Of a stretch of DNA of 64,000 bases, positions 19,001 through 26,575 are shown one piece after another. The notes beneath the pieces were generated by a model that did not search any database, was not told where the DNA came from, and saw only the letters and a list, made by a program, of their open reading frames with translations. The number at the start of each line of letters is the position of its first letter. Position 1 is the first letter of the stretch. The stretch comes from Acorus gramineus (Eukaryota > Streptophyta > Magnoliopsida > Acorales > Acoraceae), in contig CM060848.1 of the NCBI GenBank assembly GCA_030737835.1, forward strand, positions 10,486,509-10,550,508. The letters are read 5' to 3'. Position numbers and translations under genes: made by a program.

Positions 19001-21880
19001 TCCGTGCACTCTTTTTTTCTTCTCCCCTGAGCTTCTCTTCCGTTTTTGCCCCAAGTCTTTAAGCAATCCTTCAGCCTTTTCAATTTGAACTCCAGACTCT
19101 TTGCCCCCCTCCTGTTGCCCGCATGCCTTTCCCCGGAAGCCCTTATAATCTCCTCCAATCCCTCCACCGTTGTCCACCACGACTCGAACCTGAACTTGTG
19201 AGGTTGGCGCGGCCCCTCTTGCGTAGCAAAAAATAACGGCAAATGGTCTGAGAGAATCCGAGGGAGACACTTTACCTCGCACCTGGGGAATAGATCATCC
19301 CACTCAAGGTCTATGAGCACCCTTTCTAGGCGTGCTAGAGCTGGGTTATCTCTCAAACTGCTTCAGGTAAAAGACTGAATCAGTAGAGGCAAGTCCATCA
19401 ACTCTTCGTCGTCGATCCATTCGGAGAAGACCCTAGTCGTATTGAAATCTTCTGCTACGCACCACGGGACTCCCCATGCAGCCTTGGTGCCAGACAACTT
19501 CATCCAGAGCTGCATGTGTTCCTTCGCCGTGTGAGGACCATAGACGCACGATAGCGCCCACCTCCCACCTGCGCCCCTATCCTCAAAAAGTACTGATAGA
19601 GAGTACTCCCCCTCGAAACAGTCCACCTTTGACATAATGGAGGAATCCCACGCCACCATGCATCCTCCCGTTGCGTCAATCAAGCTCTTCCACACCATCT
19701 CATCCAGTCTGCCCGTCCCCAACTCCCGTAATACCCCTACACCAACGCTCTCTAATTTGGTATCCTGCATACAAATGACCTGCACCGCTTGATCTCTTAC
19801 CAACTCTGCAATCGCACGAATCTTTCGAGGATCGTGCATTCCCCTCACATTCCAAGAAATGCCCCGCATTACAGACTACCAATATCGTCTCCCTCATGCT
19901 GATCTCCTTGTCCCGCCACACCCAGTTCCATCTCCTTCTCATCCAGTGCCTCATCCACCTCGTCCGGGAACACCTCTTTCTCCCCATAAATATCTTCCAC
20001 AAAAGTGTTGAATTGGTTTCCCTCGGTCACCTGAACAACCTCCATCCCCATCCCTTCTGCCCGCACAATGACAATGGGAATCTCTCTCGCCGATTGCGCC
20101 TCTGCCCTTCCCCTGTCAACGAGCTGTTTGCCTCTATCCCGATCCTCTCGTGTGCCCCCTCCTCCCCTGATTCATTTTCCATTAGCCCCTGATCCACTTC
20201 CATCCCCCGGTCTCCCTCCCTCTCGATTGGAGGTCCCACCCCCGAATCCTCTGAAGACCCCGTGGCTATCCCCACTGACCCCAGGAGCGGTGGCAGTGAT
20301 GCCCCCGTACCTGGTGCTCTCCCGCCCTGATCCCACTTTGCCTCAGCATCTGGAATCAGGATACGTTTAGCCGACGGAAAACTGGTCCCCGCTGTAGGCC
20401 GGGCAGAGCCAACAACATATTGACTTAGTATAATTTCAAATTTTGGTTTTACAAATTGATGTTGATGTTTAGTTTTATAGATTTTGAGATATCTTGTTTT
20501 CTATATTTGAACTATCATTCTCTCTGATTGAGGTTGAAAAGAATTTTGAACTATGCTTATTAGGTTCCAAAACTTCTGAAAAGAAATTAACTTTTTTGTT
20601 TTCAATGAAAAGCCATCTGAGGGTGTCCAGATGGCCAGAAAACAATCTGGACGACCATGAATTTTGAAGTATTTTAAAGTACTCTTAGACTGAAAATTCA
20701 GAAATTTTGAAGGGTCGTCAAGGAAGTTCCAATCGAGAATTTGCATTCTTAAATTTTTGTATGATTTGATGAAAGTCCAGACAATAAATTAATTGAAGAG
20801 CGTCTAGATGAGGTTGTTGAGATTAAGATAAGGGAAATTACTCTTTTGAAGTCTTCATTTACAATTGACCTGGACCATTGGAGCATTTCAATGGCCTGAA
20901 ATCCATGCGTAATAGTCTGTGTGATCCACTCAGTTTATGAAATTCAAATTTTGATTTTTGACATAAGTATAAATGCTTTATTTCAAGATTTTGAACTTAT
21001 AGATTTTCATACTTTCGTGTGAACAAATTTGAGAGACATCTCAAAAACTTTTTTGGGTTTCATTAATCCTAAGATTTCCAGATTTTTTTAAATAAATATT
21101 CCATCTTTAAAAATATAGAATTCTCAATTTTCTTCAAAAAACTAAACTTTTGAGTGTAAATATTCAATCCAAAGTTAATTGAAGGAGGGGATCACACACG
21201 CAAGTGGTTTGTACGCATAATCAAAAGCATCACAACCAGGATCATTCGGGGGATCTGGATGAGAAGATCAAAGACTTTGAGGACGCTGATACAACGGAAT
21301 CTGATTTTGGGTGGATTGCACAGAGATTCAGTTATGGTGTCGGGGTTGTTAGTCGTCGCTTCTTCTATCCTATAGTGATTGGTTCCTGCACTAGGTCCCG
21401 CTAGTTTTTTGCTTTGAATTTTCACTTAAAAATTCTTTTTGCCTATTTGGGTAGATTCATTTCTAATGAATGATGAATGTATGCCTGCATGTGAATGATT
21501 AAGTAGAAATCCTAATTTAAAATTTGAAATCCGAATTAGAGCACTAGGAAGATTTACTCTGCATTTATTGATTTGACATCTGGAAGTATTTATATAATTT
21601 CTGACTGTCATTCACGTTGATGATCCAGGCTTTGGCCCAGGTGGGAGGCATTGTAATGCTTCAGCCTGAAGTTGGTGGCTCCCGTGAGAATTTCTTCTTT
21701 GCTGGTATTGACAAGGTGAGATTCCGGAAACCAGTGATCGCCGGGGACACCTTAGTCATGAGGATGACTTTAATCAAGCTTCAGAAACGCTTCGGCATTG
21801 CCAAAATGGAAGGGAAGGCATATGTGAATGGGGAGGTGGTGTGTGAGGGCGAGTTCCTGATGGCTACCGGGAGTGAATGA
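7051..21880 (+). CDS. FABZ: Plastid 3-hydroxyacyl-[acyl-carrier-protein] dehydratase (FabZ)
   Basis: The enzyme dehydrates (3R)-hydroxyacyl-ACP to trans-2-enoyl-ACP in type II fatty acid synthesis in the plastid stroma. Exons are 7051-7264, 7343-7403, 7497-7641 and 21629-21880. All introns are GT-AG, and the joined frame is 672 nt (223 residues plus stop), close to the usual plant length of about 220. Residues 1 to about 57 are Ser/Arg-rich and poor in acidic residues, a chloroplast transit peptide. The mature hotdog domain runs from about residue 72. [13 protein letters not shown] (89-101) is the conserved entry; [20 protein letters not shown] (125-144) carries the catalytic His126 and Glu140. 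The C-terminal part includes the [15 protein letters not shown] block. No frameshift or missing catalytic residue is seen. The third intron (13,987 bp) separates Glu140 from Ala141 and is full of transposons. The 3' UTR should follow 21,880; no single poly(A) site is clear. Confidence 0.95.
7642..8940. other. Intron sequence, nothing recognised
   Basis: This is AT-rich intronic DNA between the third FabZ exon and the poly(T) end of the first antisense LINE. Short frames at 8060-8245, 8402-8614 and 8818-9033 have no family resemblance. It is likely the original intron sequence plus old unrecognisable repeats. Confidence 0.5.
8950..10310 (-). mobile_element. 5'-truncated LINE (L1-type), RT end to poly(A)
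   Basis: On the minus strand the order is reverse transcriptase tail, then a zf-RVT domain, then a poly(A)-like end. Near 10,010-10,080 the active-site region reads SHMQY and then [13 protein letters not shown] in a neighbouring frame, so a frameshift lies within the FADD-type motif. The next part, [17 protein letters not shown] (about 9935-9985), is the conserved segment after the catalytic loop. Near 9540-9580 the frame [12 protein letters not shown] resembles the zf-RVT CxLC motif. T-rich runs at 8957-8998 on the plus strand are the poly(A) tail. Several stops and frameshifts make it dead. I could not define the 5' edge or a target duplication. Confidence 0.72.
10311..11415. other. Intron sequence, nothing recognised
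   Basis: About 1.1 kb of AT-rich intronic DNA between the LINE fragment and the foldback MITE. No reading frame, terminal repeat or RNA gene could be supported. Confidence 0.5.
11426..11729. mobile_element. Foldback MITE, Mutator-type
   Basis: Ten-base direct repeats ATCTCAGCTG flank the element (11,416-11,425 and 11,730-11,739). The arms are about 115 bases each and fold onto each other. The left arm runs GACCGGATCTGGTCAG ... CCGAACTGGACGACGTG ... CAACCAAATGTTGGGTATAT, and the right arm is its near-perfect reverse complement. A loop of about 85 bases separates them. The 9-10-bp duplication and long TIRs fit a Mutator-derived MITE. There is no coding capacity. Transcribed with FabZ it could form a long hairpin. 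Confidence 0.85.
11885..12110 (+). mobile_element. LINE remnant, zf-RVT domain, sense orientation
   Basis: The plus strand encodes [12 protein letters not shown] near 11,890-11,925. After a frame change it reads [20 protein letters not shown] near 11,991-12,050 and then VRLLWKQAG. This is the plant LINE zf-RVT layout (KVPLKVxxF ... CPLC ... EEETxxHLF..C). It is the opposite orientation to the two larger LINEs in the same intron, so it is an independent old insertion. It is interrupted by a stop and a frameshift. Confidence 0.6.
12095..12480. repeat. Possible MITE end plus AT-rich sequence
   Basis: GGTGTTTGGTAAC near 12,100-12,115, followed by alternating AGCTC/GGAGCT motifs and a second TGTTTGGTAAAAC near 12,223, looks like a plant MITE that begins with a GTTTGGT terminus. 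The second terminus was not located, and the remainder to 12,480 is plain AT-rich sequence. Confidence 0.3.
15564..18156 (-). pseudogene. hAT transposase (BED finger, DUF659-type), broken
   Basis: The N-terminal part (from 18,156) has a BED zinc finger: W in [27 protein letters not shown] with the C-x2-C and distal His layout. A stop ends this frame near 17,941. The next part (17,916-17,254) holds the DUF659-like segment FESGLAPPS ... [20 protein letters not shown]. The catalytic-core part (17,269-16,550) has [15 protein letters not shown] and [16 protein letters not shown]. The dimerisation part is at 16,587-16,210 ([15 protein letters not shown]) and an acidic tail is at 16,136-15,564. Two frame changes (near 17,260 and 16,560) and the stop break the gene. 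An intron probably lies between [10 protein letters not shown] and the [10 protein letters not shown] exon. Confidence 0.85.
18735..18900. repeat. hAT subterminal palindrome cluster
   Basis: Repeated short palindromes GATATATCGATCG, CGACGATATATCG and related forms occur many times. They are joined by TGACGTCA twice within 15 bases and by GCGAATCCCCCGCGAATTAGC. The cluster lies next to the TIR at the transposase-promoter end and is much weaker at the other end. Such subterminal arrays are known transposase-binding regions in hAT elements; here that role is inferred. Confidence 0.7.
20421..21628. other. Intron sequence, nothing recognised
   Basis: This is the right-hand end of FabZ intron 3 after the LINE. 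It is AT-rich with no supported element, frame or RNA gene. The acceptor and branch region lie at its end. Confidence 0.55.
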
Positions 21881-23514
21881 TGTTTGCACATTTTCATGGC
21901 CTCAAATGCCCAGTGCTCTTAGATTCTCTTTTTTTGTCTCTGATTTTATTCCGGTTAAACATGACATTCATTGGTCATGATGGAAATCCTCCATCATTTT
22001 CATTAAGACCATCTTAATCAACTTCTTGTTAAAAGGTTTGTATTGACACACAATATTCTCATTTTGTTTGAAGAGCTATCGACTATCTAGTAAATGAGAG
22101 CCAAGTATAATTATGAATATCTACGGTCTGCAGGCTGTTCAATTATTTCCTTGCGTTCTTGAGCTCCTGAGCCATGAATATATTCTGCTCTCCTTATCTA
22201 CAGGTGGAAAAAGAATAAAGTATGTGAATTGTAAGGTTGCGAACAACATCGAAAACAAAATAAAGCAGAGAAAGGAGTAACAACGATCAAATGAGGTGAT
22301 GCTCACCGAGGAATATTGATTTCTTCTGTTTCTATTACAGGGAAAATTGGAGAAGTTTTTCTTCTTCGGGTGGGTTAGGTTGCAGGTCACATTCAATGTG
22401 GCTCTCCCCATCACTGTTTTACATCCTTGGGCACCAACCGCACCATTTATACAGATGCCACTTTGATTGGAAGCTAATCAATGGGGGTTAGAAAAGCCGA
22501 ATTTTTTTTTAATTTCTTGTCCCCTTTAATACGATCATCAGTCCAAAACTGACTTTGGTTATCTAAAACAGTCTTTTTTTATTTTTTATTTCTTTGATTC
22601 TGGTGGAAGACATCAATTATGAGTCATTGGGCTCGAATCTGATAGGCCAAAAAGACACTACTAAAGGTGTAATAAACTCATTAAGATGTTTCTTTTTAGG
22701 ATTGGGCTTTTGATGCCAGCAACATAGTGACTCTCTCTGCCACTTTTATGATGGTGACCTCTTCCATCTCATGACCCCCCTTGCAAAACCCTAGTGGATT
22801 TCTTGCAATTCTAATTAATGGACTATTTTTTTTTCTCTTTTCGGTATGGTATGTTTTACAGAAACCTGTTCATGTTACCTCAAAAATTCACATATTTTAT
22901 AAAAGAAAATGTTAGGATAGTCATTTTATTTTTGCTGTCACTTTTGTATTGCTAACATATATTTGTCACGTATCTTCACAAAAATGAAATATACTCAGTA
23001 TGAATCAGTGTCCTTTTATAAAAATCTTTGTATGCCATCCACGTTTTGAGGTCCTTAATTTTACCTTGCAATCCATACCATTACAGGTGCTTGTTCCAAG
23101 ACAATCCAATGATGTCCGGTTATAAAATATTGGAGAGCATTTAATATTCTGTATATCTAGAAAATAAAAAATAATAAAGGTGTATAAATCCATGAAAACA
23201 TAGCACATTTAAGAGCATTTTCAAAAGCCTATATATGGGTCTCCTTTTCTAACTTAGAGAGTTAAAAATTGAAAAAAAGGGATCCGAAAGCCTTCCTATG
23301 GGGTTTCATAAATTATTTTTTTGGCTACTAGGCTGCATACACAGCTTGGTAGCCAAAACTACTGTGTAAAAAAGATCAAATAGTCCTTGTGAACAAAACT
23401 TTTTTTCCGGGCCCAACTCTCTCCTCTCAATCCCGTCCTCCCCTCTTCCTTGGAAACCCTAGAAAAAAAATATATTTAAAACCCTTGAATGACAGAGGTC
23501 CACAGCCACCTAGC
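21881..23514. other. FabZ 3' flank; one short hairpin
   Basis: The first 150-200 bases after the FabZ stop are T-rich and likely include the 3' UTR. Beyond this I see no gene. The minus frame at 22,139-22,414 has no family features. A compact hairpin occurs at 23,321-23,356: TTGGCTACTAGGCTG, a 6-base loop, then CAGCTTGGTAGCCAA. Confidence 0.5.
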
Positions 23515-23665
23515 CCATGCTATTATAGTGTATGGAGTTTTATAATTGTGTATGGAATAAAAAAAACTTCATTTTTCAAAAAAAAAAAAAAAAATTATTA
23601 TATTTCTGTATATATTTCATTTCGTGTAACACTATAAACTTTAATAAGAGTGTATAATTTTAAAA
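23515..23665 (+). repeat. AT-rich dispersed repeat family F2, copy b
   Basis: Shares the order ATAGTGTATGG, ATTTTTCAAAA, ATATTTCATTTCGTGTAACA and AAGAGTGTATAATTTT with the copies at 34,945 and 35,285 and, inverted, at 5455. It includes a run of 17 A residues near 23,578-23,595. Confidence 0.55.
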
Positions 23666-23681
23666 AAATTAGTGTTATTAG

Positions 23682-23983
23682 CAATGTTTAGAAATGCGGT
23701 ATGCGGTTTGTGTGCGGTGCGGTCTGCGGGAGTATATGCGGAGGTATATGTAGTATTATATTTTTATCTATTATTTTCAAACAATAGATAATAAGATAAA
23801 TACGTATATCTATTAATAATTTATAACAAAGGATTTTGATAAGAAATTAGAGAAAATATTTTAGCAATAAAAGTAAGTGGACATTAGCTTTTTAGGTACA
23901 AAACTATAAAGCTTCCTAAGCTATAAACCTAAGTTTGTGGCCCGAACCACATATGTGGCCACATACCACATATCTGAACAATG
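23682..23983. mobile_element. hAT-type MITE
   Basis: The left end CAATGTTTAGAAATGCGGTA and the reverse complement of the right end, CATTGTTCAGATATGTGGTA, match at most positions. The left subterminal region repeats TGCGGT several times. The element is 302 bp with an AT-rich core and no coding frame. The 8-base flanks GTTATTAG and ATTACCTG match only half, so the insertion is old or the boundary is off by a base or two. Confidence 0.5.
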
Positions 23984-24047
23984 ATTACCTGCAAATGAAA
24001 TTGCACAATGGTCTGAACATAAAATTTTCCTTAAAAAAAAAGGGAGA

Positions 24048-24600
24048 TGTTACACTCAATTTTATTTACAGTTCAAAATACAGTCCTATACACCTCCTTA
24101 TAAATCCAGTGAAGCATATACCTCGTTAGACGATATATATACCGCGTTAAATTTTTTTTTACACTTACTACAAAATGGGTTCACTCAACTCGAAATGGAT
24201 TGATATGCACCTTTTATTAAAGAGTTTCTTATTTTTAAGTCCCCATAAACTATATGATTTATTGATCGATCCATTACCTTTTTATATTTTGGTTTAAGTC
24301 CCCAGATTTAAAGGATATGTTCCTTTTAGTCCCTCCTAATGACTAAAAAAAAACCAAATAATTTAAGAATAGGTCCCTCCCAAGGACTAATAAGAAACAT
24401 ACCATTTAAATCTAAGGACTTAAACTGAAATATGAAGAAGTGAGAGATCGATCACTAAATCATATAGATTACAGGGACCTAAAAATAAAAAACCCTTTAT
24501 TAAAGCATATACCTCATTAAATGATGTTTACTATTTTAATAAAATAAAAACATGTGTAGTCTGAGTTTTAGTCGATTAAAATGATTAACATTTTTCAAAA
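24048..24600 (+). repeat. Repeat family F1, copy b, split by a Mutator-type MITE
   Basis: Starts TGTTACACTCAAT and continues AAATACAGTCCTATACACC, CCAGTGAAGCATATACCTCG. After the MITE (24,222-24,495) it resumes with GCATATACCTCATTAAATGA and GTAGTCTGAGTTTTAG. Copy a (minus strand, 1360-1640) runs through the same site without the MITE, which provides an empty-site comparison. Confidence 0.65.
24222..24495. mobile_element. Foldback MITE, Mutator-type, inside F1
   Basis: Flanked by a perfect 9-bp duplication TTTATTAAA (24,213-24,221 and 24,496-24,504). The left arm GAGTTTCTTATTTTTAAGTC and the reverse complement of the right arm, GGGTTTTTTATTTTTAGGTC, extend as inverted repeats for about 110 bases through GATTTATTGATCGATC. 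It is 274 bp with no coding frame. A half copy of the same family lies at 45,293-45,383. Confidence 0.87.
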
Positions 24601-24639
24601 AAAATTGATTGGGAGTCAGTCACAATGTTGAACTGTTGG

Positions 24640-25370
24640 GCTGGCCCACGTTATAACCAATCTTGGCAAGCCCTAGTGGCTTATAATGGACTTAAATTTT
24701 TAGTGTAGGAGTGGCTATTGATTATGTCCCCTTACACTCGCTGCATATGATTATGTTAATAATTTCCTCTCCTTGGAAGATTGGATTCCCATTTTTAATT
24801 GGATAATGTTAGCAATTGGATAATGTTGGCTAATGAGATTCTATATTGGTTGGCTTGGGTGGCGGCTTCCACCAACCATCATTCATGTTCGAGACATTAT
24901 TTTGGAGTTTGGATCCTCTGTTTGTTTTTTCCTACTTGTATCTTACTTGACTTTTATTGTAGGATTGACATATCATCACAATTAAAATCAAACAGTTATA
25001 AATATATCAAATCATGAATGGAGAAATAGATCCATTTTATTTAATGAATTCATGACCGACTGATTCATCAAAGCACAAAATAAGTACAGAAAAATAAGTA
25101 GAGGATCCAAACCCATTATTTTAGACCATTACATTCGGGGGGATTTTCAAAGTTGGTAACAGGAAGATCCCATCCTTAAAATCTTTAAATTCACAAAATT
25201 ATAATGGGAAGAAGGGTCTTTTTCTTTTGTGCAAGAAAGCCAAAGAGTTTTTTTATAAAGAAAGGTAGAAATTGCTATTGCGATTTCATTGCTGAATTCG
25301 AAATACAATCCGAAATGAGGTGAGAGGTGAGCTAAAAAAAGAAGAAGAAATGAGCCGAAGTTGTAGAGCA
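24640..25370. other. Intergenic, nothing recognised
   Basis: AT-rich sequence with a short direct repeat AATTGGATAATGTT near 24,797-24,830. No gene or mobile element boundary can be supported. Confidence 0.5.
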
Positions 25371-26465
25371 TTATTGATTCACCAAGCCATCCTTGTTAGC
25401 TGCAACGAAGAAAAAAACAGGGAAACTGAGCCTTGAGGGAGTGTTCACCCAGCCAAGGTCATGCGAGAACCAAATACACATCCTGTCCCCTACCAAGCAC
25501 TTGACAGCTTCCATGCATGAAGGGTTTGTCATACTTTGGATTCCGGCCCAGATTGGGGAAGGATTTGGAGAGCGATGAGGGAAGCAAGCAGCGTATTGTC
25601 TTGTACACCTATACCTAGGCTTGCTATCCACTATCTGACGCAAAGCAGAGAAGGGTTAGATAACCATCTGCATTTCCATTTGCTCAACAAGGCTTTATTC
25701 ATGTCTTCCAAATTGATGATCATTGGCCCATCCTTGTATTTCCTGGTGCAAGTGGTCAATCTAATCCTTCTCCCATTTCATCATATGAACAACATTTCGA
25801 TCATCATTTGATCCACTTCAAAAGAATTTCTTGCATATTCCATCAACGAGGAATAGTATCCCCTTCAGGATCTTGAAGACGGAAGGAAAGAAGATTGGTA
25901 AGTTCGACATGATCGCTTGGAGAAGGGCCAGTCTACCCCTCATGCTAAGAAGATTGTCTTTCCATCCTTGTAGCTTTCTAACGAGTCTCTCAATCAAGGG
26001 CGACCAATTCAATTTTGTAAGTTTACTAGTGTGGAAGGATAGGCCTAGATACTAGGTAGGAAATTCTTGGACATGGCAATGGATCACCCAAATAAGTCCC
26101 TCCAGCTCTTGCCTCTCCATGTTGATCCCGAGCATGCCACTCTTATGGAAGTTTATATGAAGCCTTGATAGTAAAGCAAAACACCTACATATGAAAGTCA
26201 CCCCTCGTATATATTCCTCATTGGTCGCACTCAGTATGATCGTATCATCAACATATTGTAGATGGGAAAGGGTAGGACCACCTTGGGGGAAGTTAGGCCC
26301 CTTATCCATCCACCCCCCCCCCCCCCCATCTTTGTAATCTTGCATCAAGTATTAGCAACAATACTAAATAGTAGTGGGAATAGTTGATCACTTTGACGCA
26401 ACCCTTGGTTGAGGTGAAATTACTCACAAGGTTTCCAAAAATAGCCGTTGGGAAGAGTTTCAAAA
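25371..26465 (-). mobile_element. LINE fragment, RT to linker region
   Basis: On the minus strand: FHLNQGLRQ with the RT motif B context near 26,400, then LSHLQYVDDTIILSATNEEY with the intact catalytic YVDD (26,348-26,052 frame), then KDNLLSMRGRLALLQAIM (26,012-25,818), and further on GDRMCIWFSHDLGWV (25,643-25,371), which corresponds to the GxxIRFWxDxW block of plant LINEs. Both ends are missing, with frame changes and stops between segments. A 15-base C run lies inside it at 26,313-26,327. It is a distinct, more diverged copy than the intronic LINE. Confidence 0.72.
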
Positions 26466-26575
26466 AAACCCTTAGGGCCTATGGCCCAACCGAGCCTAGG
26501 CCTACGGGCGGGCTTTCCCGGGCCAAACCTTGGGCCGGGATTTGGGTTTAACCAGGGCCCAGGCCCGACCCTATG
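26466..26575. repeat. GC-rich insert between LINE and copia sequence
   Basis: About 110 bases of GGGCC/AGGCC-rich sequence (GGCCTATGGCCCAACC, CGGGCTTTCCCGGGCC) that match neither the LINE on the left nor the copia gag on the right. This composition is common in small plant non-autonomous elements. No boundaries were found. Confidence 0.35.

Larger units (their letters stand above)
12700..19869 (-). pseudogene. Degenerate LINE ORF2 (endonuclease, RT, zf-RVT)
   Basis: The endonuclease starts at 19,869 with [10 protein letters not shown]; conserved points are N in WNVRG, QDTKLE (usually QETK), SCVYGPH, EDFN (usually GDFN) and SDH in ILSDHLPL near 19,240. The RT follows at 14,779: [20 protein letters not shown] (motif A Asp) and [14 protein letters not shown]. 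The catalytic FADD is replaced by FAHN (about 14,290), so RT chemistry is lost, and a frameshift sits at the same place. Downstream are [24 protein letters not shown] and, from 13,428, a zf-RVT domain with [14 protein letters not shown] and [19 protein letters not shown] frameshift near 13,310-13,430, further breaks in 19,356-19,363 and 14,780-15,036, and the hAT insertion all make it a pseudogene. Confidence 0.88.
12495..20406 (-). mobile_element. Long antisense L1-type LINE, split by an hAT element
   Basis: A perfect 14-bp target duplication AGCCAACAACATAT lies at 12,481-12,494 and 20,407-20,420. On the minus strand the element starts inside or just after ORF1 (20,406) and ends in an A-rich tail (plus-strand T8 at about 12,498-12,505), so it is 5' truncated. 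Order: ORF1/ORF2 linker, endonuclease, (hAT insertion 15,344-18,913), linker, reverse transcriptase, zf-RVT. Without the hAT it is about 4.3 kb, against 6-7 kb for complete plant L1 elements. It lies antisense to FabZ in intron 3. A member of the same broad family lies at 8950-10,310. Confidence 0.92.
7642..21628 (+). other. FabZ intron 3 (13,987 bp), host of nested transposons
   Basis: The donor is GAG/GTACTA at 7641/7642. The acceptor is CCAG/GCTTTG at 21628/21629, preceded by a plausible branch motif CTGAC near 21,601. The other two introns are 78 and 93 bp. No extra exon is needed, because both flanking exons join in frame into an uninterrupted FabZ family sequence. At least 60% of the intron is recognisable mobile DNA: two antisense LINEs, one hAT, one foldback MITE and one sense LINE remnant. 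Non-element stretches (7642-8940, 10,310-11,415, 20,421-21,628) show nothing else I can name. Confidence 0.92.

Noticed and set aside
22139-22414. 91-residue minus frame behind FabZ
   Set aside because: No family resemblance, AT-rich, and no supporting promoter or neighbour.
25393-25811. Plus-strand frames over the LINE fragment
   Set aside because: They are antisense shadows of the LINE frame on the minus strand, which has clear RT-linker similarity.
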